A DNA stretch of 64,000 nucleotides from Tricholoma matsutake (GCA_026075535.2 AP026538.1:17926337-17990336), one strand, 5' to 3'; shown: positions 47,020 through 57,600, counted from the stretch's first letter. Notes: generated by a model from the sequence alone, not told the origin. A program made the numbers and translations.

Positions 47020-47381
47020 TTTGCACTCCCCCCCATATTCCTATCGGAGTCCTAGGAGTCCGAGTTTTCCGATAAGAGTCTGATCGGAATCTGATAGGAG
47101 TCCTACTAGTCCGACAATAGTCCTAGGAGTCCAATAGGAATCCGATCGGAATATATCTTGATGACCATGTACTTTTATTTCCAAGAATTTCCTAGTAAAT
47201 TCTGAGTAAAGTCCTATGCAATTCCAACAGGTAGTAGTCAGAATACCACACCATTTCGGAAGACTTAACTTGATGAAAGTGCTTACAAAATAAATGGGCA
47301 GAGCAGGAATTGAACTCTTGACCTCGGGATATAAGTGACATCACTACCAAACAAGTGCTCAACCAGTTGAGCCACATGAGC
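47020..47381 (-). repeat. tRNA-derived SINE, copy 1
   Basis: On the minus strand the head begins GCTCATG, then a pol III A box TGGCTCAACTGGTTGAGC; a B box AGTTCAATTCC lies about 50 bases on. The body is rich in short GGACTCCTA and TCCGATCGGA-like words. The 3' end is GGGGGGGAGTGCAAA. A real tRNA gene is unlikely: the arms do not pair well and the B box has CA where the consensus has CG. Confidence 0.75.
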
Positions 47382-47599
47382 ATTAATAAATATGTAATAT
47401 AAAGTCCATTTAAAGCACTTAGGATTAGTTCACTTATTTTTAACCTCTCACAAGAGCTCGAAAAAAAATTGTTGAGCCCTCGCATCTTCGCGAGGGAGTA
47501 GATAACTAATATAGATTTAAAAAAAAAACCCCACGCAAACATGAGGGGGAGAATTGATTATACTATTTAATTATACTATTTTAAATTCTACAAAAAAAA
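47382..47599. other. No recognisable gene
   Basis: AT-rich spacer with A-runs; nothing supported. Confidence 0.4.
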
Positions 47600-48530
47600 A
47601 CCCACGTCGCATTGGCTGTCTCGTCAGCCCTGTCCCATCATTTCCCCTCCCTCTCGTCTCCGTCATGTCTCGCCTCCCTCACCTCGCCTCCCCCGTGGCT
47701 TCCCTCCCCTCCATCATCTCCCCTCCCTCGTCGTTCCACCCACTGTCCACCCCACGAGCAGTTGCTCGCGAGGCTGGTGGTGGGTGGTGTGTTGTATGTT
47801 GGTGGGGGTGTTTGTCCATTGTCCCCTCCCTCCCTCCCCCTCCCCTTAAACACCCTACGAGCAGATGCTCATAGGCATGCATGGGGCGGGTGTCACCATC
47901 GTCTCCCCTTCTGGTCATTGTCTCCCTTTCCCCTTGTCGTTTCGTCACCCTTGTCATTCATCCCCCTCGTCGTCTGCACCCACAAACCACCATATGGGCA
48001 GCTGCTCATAGGCGTGTCGTTTGGTGCCATCGTCGTCCCTCCATGCCATTCCCGTTCTCACACCCCATATACACCCCGCAAGCAGTTGCTCATGGCAGTG
48101 ATGGGGGGTGCTGGATGTCATTGGTGTTGTGGGGGGTCCATGCACTCATGATCCACCCTATGAGCAGCAGCTTGTAGGCATGGGGTGGGTGCATTGTCGG
48201 TTCGTCAGTGATGTGGCTCAAGGGGAGGGGTCAGGTGGTGCTTACCGGGCAGGTATTCCCCTTCTGGGGTCTCCTCGTGTTGCTCCCCATGCTCCTGACC
48301 ATGATCGATACCCTCACATCCCATTTTGATGGGGAGGAGGGGGGTTGCCAGGGGCGTCATTGGGTGTGGGTTTGGCTCGCATCAGTCCATCGTTACTCAT
48401 GTAGATTAGAACCTAGAAACAAAACAAATGAATTAGTTAGTTTACAAAAGTAAAAAATGAATGAAAAAAAAAACTTACTATGACCCAAACAACAATTGCA
48501 TCATTTGGGCATCATTCAGTGTCGAAACCA
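47600..48530 (-). repeat. R1 dispersed repeat with palindrome array
   Basis: C/T-rich tracts interrupted at roughly 80-135 bp intervals by a palindrome-centred word: GAGCAGTTGCTCGCGAGG (47753), GAGCAGATGCTCATAGG (47860), GGGCAGCTGCTCATAGG (47995), AAGCAGTTGCTCATGG (48077) and GAGCAGCAGCTTGTAGG (48160). Then a copy of the 46678-46930 segment (48236-48490), ending AAACTTACTATGACCCAAAC, the reverse of a donor-like site. Several frames stay open here only because the base composition is skewed. Confidence 0.65.
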
Positions 48531-48754
48531 GTCGTTTCTGGTCTTGGGGGCTCATCTAGAGATGGGGGTGAAGTGGTAGTGGTGGGAGTTGCTGGGTTGA
48601 GGTGGTTGAGGTGGGGGGATGGAGGTGGCATGCTTGTCATCGTTGGTGGTGGTGGTGGGAGTTGATGAGCTGGCAGGTGTGATGACGTGGCTATGTGCTT
48701 TGTCATCACACCCACGGGAAGGTATGTAGTGTAGTATGATCACTTACCTGTAAT

Positions 48755-49144
48755 GACTGTTTAGCCTAATGGTATTGTTGTCGGTTTATGCTTACATAAT
48801 CTTCTGTGGTCAAGTGTTCAATTCTCATGTGTGTGTTTAATTTTTCATACTATATTACTAAGCAAGGCTGCTTTCATTCCTATCGGAATCCTATGTTGTC
48901 TGATGTCTTAGCATAACTTCGGACTAGTCCTATGTGATTTATATGATCAGAAATTCCTAGGAAATTCCGATAGTCTGATCGGACTCTGATCGGACTACAT
49001 CGGACTGGACTAGGACTAAATGTGCCATTTCATGTCAATTTGGCTGGTGAAAATGACATCGGAATATGGTTGAATTCTGATTGGACTCCGATCAGAATCA
49101 TCGGAATCATCGGATTTCTATAGGAATACAGGGGGGAGTGTAAA
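48755..49144 (+). repeat. tRNA-derived SINE, copy 2
   Basis: Head with A box TTTAGCCTAATGGTATTG and B box AGTGTTCAATTC; body of irregular CGGACT and TCCGATC words; tail GGGGGGAGTGTAAA. Same tail as the copies at 47020 and 49636. Confidence 0.7.
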
Positions 49145-49328
49145 GACCTCGAGTGGAGAGGAGGAGAGGCAGTGTTGATGACGGTGGTGGTGGTGGTGGT
49201 GAGCTGGCAGTCACGTGTCATGTGTCATGCATGTATGTGTATACTTATTAATTATTCCATTAATGGCTGCAGTTAACTATGCACCTTGGTTTGGTCATAA
49301 AGGTATTAAATGTATGTAGAGGAATAAT

Positions 49329-49636
49329 TACCTTGTAGCTCAGTGGTTAAGCACACTGCTATGTATATCCAGACCCAAGGTTGAGGGTTCAATTCTTGAT
49401 GTGTGTCAAACTTTTATTTGGGAAAGCACGTGCATTCCAGTTATTCCAGTTATTCCAGTTGTGATGAGTCCAGTCAGATTCCAGGGATTCCGGGTGTAAA
49501 TTGGATCCTTATTCCAACTGGAATTGTGCTGCATAGGGAAAACTACATACAAAAAAAATTCCACCAGATTCCAGAAATTCCAGAAATTCTGGCTGGACAA
49601 ACCGGAATCCAACCAGAATAGGTGGGGGAGTGTAAA
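49329..49636 (+). repeat. tRNA-derived SINE, copy 3
   Basis: Head with A box TGTAGCTCAGTGGTTAAGC and B box AGGGTTCAATTC; body built of ATTCCAG words (GTTATTCCAGTTATTCCAG); tail GTGGGGGAGTGTAAA. The body differs from copies 1 and 2 but the tail is the same. Confidence 0.75.
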
Positions 49637-50349
49637 ATACTCCTGTCAGCCCCAGCATGTTGGCCACAATATGAGTCTCTCTGTAAGGGAATTCTGTATT
49701 CTCTTACCAGTTCCATACCATAGCCACCATGTTACTAATACATGCAGTCACATGTATGTAGGTTGACCTTTCTTGTACGATGTCTTAGATATTCATTCAC
49801 TCTTGAATTCATACCAACTTCCAGTTTACATCGTTCCACTCCCTCTGAGTGCCAGTCATACAAGAGTACTTCTGTTACACTTTTTTTTAAACTTGAACTT
49901 GGCCTGGACTCCTCGACAATCAAAACTGCCCCACTTGCATCACTTGTTTAAAAACCCAGCCATCCACATCTCCATGCAAATGCCACACCCCACCATATGC
50001 CACAAGCTGTCAATTAATCGCCACAAAGAGAATGAAGTCTGCCTATTCTGAGCTGAATCAAAACCTTTTAAGCAAGAAGCACTCGGGAACCTTACCTGCC
50101 GCAACCGTGAGCCTATCATCTTATCATGCCTGAGCGATTATGTTTGCCCCAATCCCCATGCAAAAGGTAATGCCTGTTGAATACATATAACCTCCATCGA
50201 CCTGGTATCCTTTTCTTACTGAAACCACCACCACCTTTACACCCCCTCCAACAGAAACATACAACCTATCTCAACTCCTGTCACTGCCTACCCCACTCAC
50301 CACCAGGAGTCGAGCATGACTTGCCACACCAGCCCCCATCTCAGCTGCA
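49637..50349. other. No recognisable gene
   Basis: Open stretches are short and Pro/His-rich. Nothing specific could be assigned. Confidence 0.35.
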
Positions 50350-50640
50350 TTGTCACCCTTGACCTCTTTAAATGTGTCACCCACTCCTCTTCCTCAACAA
50401 ACATGTAACCTCACACTCAGATGCAACCTGTCATCTGACTCAGACTCTGAATCTTTTGCACCATGCCCTGTTCACCCTACAGCCATGACCCCAGTTGTTG
50501 ACCCCTTGTATGCACCAGTGAAAGTCCACCAGGTGTCCCCTTCTGCAGCTCCCATCTTATCCACTGGACATTTGACAGTCCATGTCATGCGTCAATTTGA
50601 CAATGCTTGTCGACATTACTTTTTGATGAAAGACTTTTTT
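50350..50640 (+). pseudogene. Gag-like fragment of an LTR element
   Basis: A Ser/Pro-rich stretch leads to PILSTGHLTVHVMRQFDNAC and RHYFLMKDF, the opening pattern of a gag family common in Agaricomycete LTR elements. The similarity stops abruptly at a TTTTTTATTTTTTA junction near 50640. Confidence 0.4.
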
Positions 50641-51334
50641 ATTTTTTATTTTTTAAATCAAATTATTGTGCTAGAAGGGCCATGCCCTTATGGTACACAG
50701 TACATGCAAACAGGTGGTAAAGTGATAGAGATGGGGTAAGGGCGGTGTGATAAGTCAAATGTGTGTAGTGAATCTTACACTAAGCTACAAGAGCCAGGAA
50801 ATACTGTACCCCACTGACAGAGCAGCAGAGAATGAGTAAGTCAGCATATCTGCCTCCATTTTAGACCCCACTCCCCTGTTATGACCTGAGGGAAAGAAAA
50901 AAAAACATGTGAGGAGGGAGGAGGGTTGTCGGCTACAGTCCCCTGAGAAAGGGGGGAGAGGAAAATAAAGAATAGTGACATGTCAGTGCACCGAGCCAGC
51001 TGTGAGGGAGGAAAAGTAAGGAGGGGAGGGGAGAGGGAGGGGGGGTTAGTAGAGGGGCTGGGGCAGGGGGACAATGGCCTTAGGGGGGGGGTAGGTGTGT
51101 GTTAGCTGGTTTATGGGGTTGGTCAGGCAGAGGGTTCCAAGATGGCCCTGGCACAGGCAAAGAAGGTATTGGTGAGGTTGAGGAGATTGGGGCAGCATAC
51201 TGATTCTGCTTTAGACTTGAAGTGTTTTGTAGTGTGGATGAAGCTAAGAAGGGGTGTAACAGCATTGGGATGGGATAACAGGTACGAGATGGACTCAGCT
51301 TTGCGTTTAAGTTTGTGATGGAGGTTGTGTAGCA
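50641..51334. other. No recognisable gene; purine-rich tracts
   Basis: Long G/A-rich runs at about 50880-51100; the apparent Pro/Ser-rich minus frame at 51080-51367 follows from base composition. Confidence 0.4.
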
Positions 51335-51480
51335 TTTTAAGGTCTGGTTAAGTCTGGTGTTTGACATCTAAATGGGGCAACTGCAACCGCAACCGGTCCA
51401 GGACTGACCCAGATATTGATGGACCCCAACTGGACCCCATAGATGGACCAATGAAAACAATGGACATGTAGCCTCAAACA
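51335..51480 (+). repeat. Left inverted repeat
   Basis: AAGTCTGGTGTTTGACATC, then AAATGGGGCAACTGCAACC and GGACTGACCCAGATATTGATG; partner at 56166-56335. Confidence 0.7.
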
Positions 51481-52430
51481 AGAGGATGTGTATACACAGG
51501 AGCTCAGCATCACTGAGCTCCTTTATCCAGAGGCACCCTCTGCCCTGCCACCACTTTTGTCCCCCATCCCTGAGTGTTGGTGGAGGACAAAGTGCTGTTA
51601 TCTAGGGATGAGAGGTTGGAGGTTGAATCCACCTCTCATGCCATGCTACATCTACTGGACGCGATGACCACCTTTGTTGGTACCGTCCGAGTGTCAACTT
51701 CATGCTGCATATTTTGATTAATAGCATCATATACCAGTACTAACTCATTCTCAATGCCTAAATGGGTAACCAGAGACCATCATTCCAATGATCTTACACC
51801 TCTGGCAGCTGTCGCAGCTTCCTATGTGGCAATGCCAACAGCTCTAGCAGAGCTTCAATCTGGGGAGCCCTTGTCCCCAGTACAGTGCCATTTTCATCCC
51901 AGACGGCTGCACTGTTACTAGTGTGGAGCAGAATGCTCCACATCCATCACTGCCAGTCCACTGGCTGCTGTTGGGTTGGTGACAAGTGTCGCTGCCCTTT
52001 TATGTTCTCCCTGCTGCAGGGGGGAAACTGCTATCAAGTGCATGTGCTTGTAGTGCATTTGCTCAAGGGGGGCTTTGGCCCCCTGCTTATGGCGGTTCTG
52101 GTGAATAACCAGGTGAACAACCAGCTGCCTGGTTACTGTCACTGCAGTGATGGTCCACCTCATTCGTCTGGGGTGGTCAATCCTTGTTGGCTGGGAACAT
52201 GCAGGCAGTTATTCCTCCCGCAAGGGGGGATTTACAGTGAATTAACACTGCTGTGCCTGATTTGACTTTGGTTGGATATGTGGCTGGGGGACCATTTTGC
52301 ACCAGCAGGCAAGCTAATGGCTAGCTTCAGGAGGGGGGTTCCCCCCTCCAGATTATTGCCTTTCCTGTCTGAGAGGACAATGTCTGTGGCACTGCCCACC
52401 TAAAGTGGCTAAAACAAGGACCTGGGTTGG
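51481..52430. other. No recognisable gene
   Basis: A 126-codon plus frame (51885-52265) is Cys/Leu-rich and not recognised. Otherwise nothing supported. Confidence 0.35.
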
Positions 52431-52544
52431 GAAGCAGGTGAGGGGAATGCGTAGATAGAGTAGTACCCTTGTTTGTTCCCGCTCCATGGACTGCGTTCGA
52501 GCCCCGCGTTATAAATTGTTGATCCAAAAAAAAAAAAAAAAAAC
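52431..52544 (+). repeat. Pol III-like segment with poly-A end
   Basis: A B-box-like GCGTTCGAGCCCCGC (52493-52507) is followed 20 bases on by an 18-19-base A run (about 52527-52544). A weak A-box-like GTAGATAGAGTAG lies at 52450. It could be a SINE end; it is not a convincing tRNA. Confidence 0.3.
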
Positions 52545-52584
52545 ACTATATAGACCGGATCACTTGGATTGTTGACAGATTGAG

Positions 52585-54283
52585 CTACAGAAGTGGAAAA
52601 CGGTGTTGACGAAAATTTCGGTGGCTGTGCACATTGCGGTAACCAGTCAAGAAGCAACAAAAAGGGTTGAATTCATTGTCTGGGACAAGGGCCAGAGCTG
52701 TTGCTGAAGCGACAGAAGGGCCTTGCAGTGTAAGTGTGTTCAGCACGTCGCCTCCCCAGAGTCTGAGCTCATGTGCATGGGTGCTGCCCACATATTTTGG
52801 CCCCAAGATTGCTCTCAGGGGGTGCGATGGGGCCAGCAGGGGGGTTCAAAATGCCCCTCTGTCGACCAATCGACGCAGTAACAGTTGCATGGGCAGCAGT
52901 CCTGCAATACTCTCCAGACCACCAATAGGGGTGGTCCGGAATGCACTGAGGATCCAGCGTGCAGCGATAGACTGCACCTGGGCCAGTGTTTTGATAACAC
53001 CTTTGATGCATGTGCCTTTGAAGTGCCAGAGTCTCAGCCCATATGTCATGATAGGCACAACACATGAGCAGTAAAGGAGGCATTTCTGCATGGGGTTTAG
53101 CCCCCTCACAGAGTTACCCAGCATTCCCATTGCCCTTGCCATGGTGATGGCTTTGGTGGAATAAAACTGCATGTGCTCTTTGAAGGAGAGTTTGCAATTG
53201 AAGAAAAATCCAAGGTACCTCCAGGTGACCTTGGGTTTGGGTGGTGAATTGCCCATGTACGGAGCAAACCCTAAGTCTATCGGCAGAGGAGTGAAGCTCC
53301 TTGACCTCAAGAAATGGAATATCTCTGACTTGTCGTGTTCCAAGACAAGTCTGAGGGATGTGAATGCCTGGAAGATCCAGCCATACACTTCTGTGAGAAG
53401 GGGGAGATTGTCCTCCAACTGTGGGGAGTGGGTGATGAGGGTACCATCGTCCACATAAGACATGAGATTGACACTTTTACCAATATTGCTTCTCCTGAAG
53501 AGCTTCATAATGGGCATTAAGTATAGTGCCAATAGGACTGGGGATAAGGCTGAGCCTTACATTGGCTGCAAAGGAGCCAGATGAGAAGGTGTTCCACTTG
53601 TAGGTCATTTTGTGCCCAACAAGATATGACCAGAAGAAGTTCACTACTTGCATAGGGAACCCCAACCAAGAGATAATTTCCAACAGAACCTGGTGGTTCA
53701 AGGAGGGAAAGAATTGAGTGATGTCAAAGGCAACAACACTTATTTTGAGGCCCTGAGCCCATCCTGCCTGACGAGATGGGTGAGGTAGATTCCTGCATCC
53801 TAAGTGGGACGCTGGGCGACTCCTCCGAACTGGTTTTTGCTGGAAGGCTTTGTGTGCAACTCCATCAAATTGAAGCCGTCTAGACAGCATCTTTTCAACC
53901 AATTTGCCCAGAGTTTTCAAGAGTACAATAGGTCTGAACAACTTTGGCGTTGAATAGTTGGGCTTCCCTGGTTTTGGGATGATAACCGACAGGGATTCCT
54001 TAAAGTGTGCCAGACAATGGCCAACAGTGATGCATGCCTCGGCAATGCGAGTGATGAGACCTGCAATCTCGGGATTGCTACACCAGTGTTTTAGGTGCAA
54101 CCATGTAACATGATTGGGACCTGGTGCGGATTGAGAGGAGCACACACTAAGCACCTCCTTCATTTCCGTAACAGAGAATGGGATCCATGCCCTCTCAGGC
54201 ACTGGATCCAGATTGTTTAAGATACTCAGATCAACTACTTGATCTGAGGCAGCATTGTAGGACCCATCAAGGGCAGCCCACAA
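52585..54283 (-). pseudogene. LINE-2 reverse transcriptase (partial, broken)
   Basis: From 54283: IPFSVTEMKEVLSVCSSQSAPGPNH-type start (SAPGPNHVTWLHLKHW), VIIPKPGKPNYSTPKLFRPI, SVVAFDITQFFPSLN and YLVGHKMTYKWNTFSSG; the frame then changes near 53540. The next part (53532-52846) has LMSYVDDGTLITHSPQLEDN with catalytic YVDD intact, WRYLGFFFNCKLSFKEHM and a thumb-like LYCSCVVPIMTYGLRLWHFK. The next frame holds MGPKYVGSTHAHELRLWGGD, which ends near 52585. The endonuclease and RNase H parts are missing. It belongs to a different LINE family from LINE-1. Confidence 0.85.
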
Positions 54284-54342
54284 GAATCAAAATCATTACA
54301 GGGCTCTCCCCAATAGGAGATCACCTCGTATGATGGCAGGTT

Positions 54343-55317
54343 ATGTTGATGAGTCCAGGGCATGAGGTGTTAGCAATCAATCAGAAGAAGGGCAAGGGAA
54401 AGGCACAGCATTCTGGGTACATAGCGTCTCTACCCAATGGCCCACTGCCAAACAAGGAGTGGTCAGAAACCCCAAGTCTCCCAACAGTTTCTTCCTACAG
54501 TCGACCACCCACAGTAACTGCTCACAATGCAGGGCTCTATTTTCCAGAATCTGATTCTGATGTATCCAATGCTGGAACCGCTCCCTTTCTTCCTGTCCCC
54601 GCTGCGGCCGCCCCTGATGCCGCCCCCGATGCTGCCCCCGTTCCTGTTTCTGATTCTGTCCCTGTTCCCCATGATGTAGCAAATGATGCTGATCTGCATA
54701 CTGTCTTTGAGGCGGCAATGGCATTTGATTTTGATTCATCATCCACCAGTGCTGGTTCTACTACCGATGCCGATCCTCTCCCCACTGCCGATTCGCATGG
54801 CAATGCACTCATGCAGGGGCTAGGTCAAGATAATGTTGCTAATGCTGGTCATACTGCCTTTGAGGCAGCCATGGAATTTGATTGTGATTCATCATCTGCC
54901 TGTATGGGTTCTACTGCCAATGCCAAGCCTGTCCTCACTGGTATGGGTTCCCTAACTGGCTTTGATGCCACTGCCATCTACTTTGACGACTCTACTACCT
55001 CTTCATATGGAAATTCTAATCCCCCTTCAGCCTTTGCCACCGCGTCTGATGCAGCAGAGGTTTTTTTCTCATCATCAGAGGCAGATTCTGCTGGATCTCT
55101 GGGTGAATTCGATGCTGATGCTGATGATGCGAGTGCAAATTCTGACTCGGAATGCAGTTTTAGTGATGAATCCCCAAGCACCTCCCAGATAGAGCATCCC
55201 TCCCCAACCCGCATCACACTGCCAGTGCCAATCTATACTCATGCCGACTTTAGTTATGTTGATGGCAGTTGGTTGTCGGGCTCTGATGATGATATGGACA
55301 CTACAGAGGACACATGA
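54343..55317 (+). CDS. Acidic Ser/Ala/Asp-rich ORF, 324 aa
   Basis: Uninterrupted from the Met at 54343 to a TGA at 55315-55317. The N-terminus is basic (INQKKGKGKAQHSGY), then a Pro/Ala-rich section and two imperfect copies of a unit containing HT(V/A)FEAAM(A/E)FDxDSSS (about 54700 and 54850), then a Ser/Asp-rich tail ending SGSDDDMDTTEDT. No domain recognised; predicted disordered. An open frame of this length in a decayed region is unusual, but repetitive composition lowers the chance of stops, so a non-coding origin remains possible. Confidence 0.4.
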   Translation: MLMSPGHEVLAINQKKGKGKAQHSGYIASLPNGPLPNKEWSETPSLPTVSSYSRPPTVTAHNAGLYFPESDSDVSNAGTAPFLPVPAAAAPDAAPDAAPVPVSDSVPVPHDVANDADLHTVFEAAMAFDFDSSSTSAGSTTDADPLPTADSHGNALMQGLGQDNVANAGHTAFEAAMEFDCDSSSACMGSTANAKPVLTGMGSLTGFDATAIYFDDSTTSSYGNSNPPSAFATASDAAEVFFSSSEADSAGSLGEFDADADDASANSDSECSFSDESPSTSQIEHPSPTRITLPVPIYTHADFSYVDGSWLSGSDDDMDTTEDT

Positions 55318-55557
55318 CACTCAATTCCTTTTGCATTGTATACATAAACATGTAGTAATAATTGTTGGTGCTTTTGGTACACCGAACATTTTCGGCGTGA
55401 TTGTGATCCCAGTGCCGGTGCCATGCATAGGTCTGCATACCACAATAAATCAATTATCACTACATGAGGATTTATGATGCCTTCACCATCATGAAACTCC
55501 TTCGCCCATACTATGTGGTGTCTGATGCCGATGCCATACTTTTATGCTGCTACCGTT

Positions 55558-55620
55558 GCCGGTTCTGTTGCTGGTTCTGTTGCTGGTTCTGTTGCTGGTT
55601 CTGTTGCTGGTTCCATTGCT
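55558..55620 (+). repeat. 12-bp minisatellite GTTGCTGGTTCT
   Basis: About five tandem units of GTTGCTGGTTCT with minor variants, ending GTTCCATTGCTAGTG. Confidence 0.9.
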
Positions 55621-56165
55621 AGTGCCAATGTTGTTGCTGTATTTCGTGTCCAACACTATCTCATAGGTGACTGATCTGGCTATTAACATTCTCCGAAGTA
55701 CATAACAAGCCAGAATATTAACACTGTATCTATTTGATAGTAGTACATATTATACTTATTATGAGAGCATTCTACGGGCCCCCATGAACCCATATCATTC
55801 GGTACAATGTATACATTCTATATACCGTATTACTTGGTACAGTGTAGCTGCTCTATGTGTTGATCATTTTTCTTCATTATATTTTTGGATATGGAGATTT
55901 TATGTAGGTAAATATGCTCGCCATCCATCAATGTAAGATATGCATCACATAATTTATGGTTGTCACATTACATTTTGCCTGCATCTTTAGCAGATGTAAT
56001 TTGGTTTCAGTCATAGCTATGTCAAATCTCCATTAAATCTCTTAAGAATTGGATCAAAAGCCAGGTATTTACAAGCTCTATCATGTTAGATTATTCTTTT
56101 AAGGTTCCGAGCAATGATTGTTGAGATACAGATGGCTTATATTAGCATGACAAATTTTACATCAA
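55621..56165. other. No recognisable gene
   Basis: AT-rich, without conserved frames. Confidence 0.4.
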
Positions 56166-56335
56166 AAAACTGGTCCAAACCAGTCTTTTCCTGGTCCATT
56201 AACTGAAAAAGACCAGTCCTAAGTGGTCCAGTTCAGTCCCCCCAATATCTGGGTCGGTCCTGGACCGGTTGCGGTTGCGGTTGTGGTTGCCCCATTTGGA
56301 AGTCAAAAAACCGGACTGGACCAGACTTTCTAACA
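56166..56335 (-). repeat. Right inverted repeat
   Basis: Contains GGTCCTGGACCGGTTGCGG and TTGCCCCATTTGGAAGTC, the reverse of the left repeat at 51335, and GACTTTCTAACAC at the edge. Confidence 0.7.
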
Positions 56336-56344
56336 CTAGTGGAG

Positions 56345-56833
56345 AGAAAAAAAAGGGAATCTGAAGTGAAAAGAACTTATTTCCTTTTGATTTCCCCCTG
56401 ATTTTTGCCTAAGAAAAAAAAGTTATATTTCCTGCAAGAGAAAATCAGAAATCTCTGGAGAATATAAGTTATTTCTTGCAAATTTTGGCCTGGAAAATTG
56501 CATGTGGAAAAGTGTAATTTTCTCCTCATCTTTGCCAGATTTTCACCTGGAGAAAAAGCAACTCCTGCCTGTTTAGGTCAAGGACATAGCTACTAATGTT
56601 GACATAAGCAGGTAGGAGTTTCTTTTTCTCCTGGTGAAAATCTGGCAAACATGAGGAGAGAATTACACTTTTCCACATGCAATTTTCCATGCCAAAATTT
56701 GCAAGAAATAACTTATATTCTCCAGAGATTTCTGATTTGCTCTTGCAGAAAATATAACTCTTTTTCCCTAGGCAAAAATCAGGGGGAAATCAAGAGGAAA
56801 TAAGTTCTTTTCACTTCAGATTCACTTTTTTTC
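56345..56833. mobile_element. Foldback (long-hairpin) element, MITE-like
   Basis: Arms 56345-56571 and 56608-56833, about 227 bp each, are near-perfect reverse complements around a 36-bp spacer. For example AATCTGAAGTGAAAAGAAC at the left edge returns as its reverse complement at the right edge. Partial related sequence continues at 56880-56990 (GGAAAAGTGTAATTTTCTCC). No coding capacity. A transcript would form a long double-stranded RNA. Confidence 0.9.
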
Positions 56834-57019
56834 TATCCACACAAATGATATATTTTCCCTTGGGTAGATTGCTGAGAAAATAAAGATAAAATAACCTATT
56901 TTCACCAGATTTTCTTTACTTGTTTGCAAACTACATGGAAAAGTGTAATTTTCTCCACACTTTCTCCACATTTTTTCTCTGGGAAAGTTTTGCCCTGCCT
57001 GCTGTGCCACTGGTTTTGA

Positions 57020-57600
57020 GGAACTGGGAAAGGAGGACTGGGTGTGGCAACTCCAGCATGGCTTATATGGTGTGAAACAAAGTGGCTGTATCTGGAATCA
57101 AACTCTCAATGCCTGGATTCACTTGCCTATCTTGTAAATCTTGCATCTATTATTGCAAAACTGATGGTGGAATAATTATCACTGCTGTACACATTGAGGA
57201 TTTTTTAGCCATTGCTGATTCCAAAGAGGAAAATGAGCATTTCAAGAATCAAATGCATGAGGTGTGGACCATATCTGAATTAGGGACAGTGCATTTTATT
57301 ATGGGTATTGCTGTTACTTGGGACTGTGACACACACACTGTCACACTTTCTCAGACGGCCCTTATTGACAAGGTTGTTGAACGATTTGGACAAAAGGATG
57401 CTTATCCAGTATTTGCTCCTCTTCAGCCCAGTTCAAAACTACACCGCTCTGATTAACAGTCTCTCTCATCAACTGCCAAAAATGCTCTTCTCAAACTCCC
57501 TTACCACTCTCTCATTGGGTGCTTACTTCTGTCAGTTATCCAACAGGAAGAGGAACCAAAATGAACTATGGTGTTTGAGTCTTTGGCAAGGGAACCAATG
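57020..57600 (+). pseudogene. Copia RT fragment (plus strand)
   Basis: Near 57060 the sequence reads LYGVKQSGCIWNQTLNAW; it continues at 57082-57456 with CKSCIYYCKTDGG, AVHIEDFLAIADSKEENEHF, VWTISELGTVHFIMGIAV and LSQTALIDKVVERFGQ, then LPYHSLIGCLL. This parallels the Copia RT at 60885-61985. The active site reads HIEDF where the sister copy has HVDDY. No LTR is adjacent. Confidence 0.8.

Larger units (their letters stand above)
51335..56335. mobile_element. Region bounded by about 150-bp inverted repeats
   Basis: 51335-51480 and 56166-56335 are inverted repeats sharing AAATGGGGCAAC, CCGCAACCGGTCCAGGAC and GACCCAGATATTG. The right outer edge (GTGTTAGAAAGTCTGG in reverse) resembles hAT-type termini. 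Between them lie a second LINE, a pol III-like segment and an acidic ORF, but no transposase, so these may be two independent short elements in opposite orientation rather than one transposon. Confidence 0.4.

Noticed and set aside
47310..47381. Functional tRNA gene (also at 48755 and 49329)
   Set aside because: A and B boxes are present but stems do not pair convincingly and each is joined to a SINE body and shared tail.
47612..48151. 179-codon Pro/Ser-rich plus frame
   Set aside because: C/T-rich R1 sequence; two other frames are also open and no conserved domain is visible.
52450..52510. tRNA gene
   Set aside because: Only a B-box-like word is good; acceptor and anticodon stems cannot be drawn.
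51335..56335. LTR pair
   Set aside because: The two repeats are inverted, not direct.
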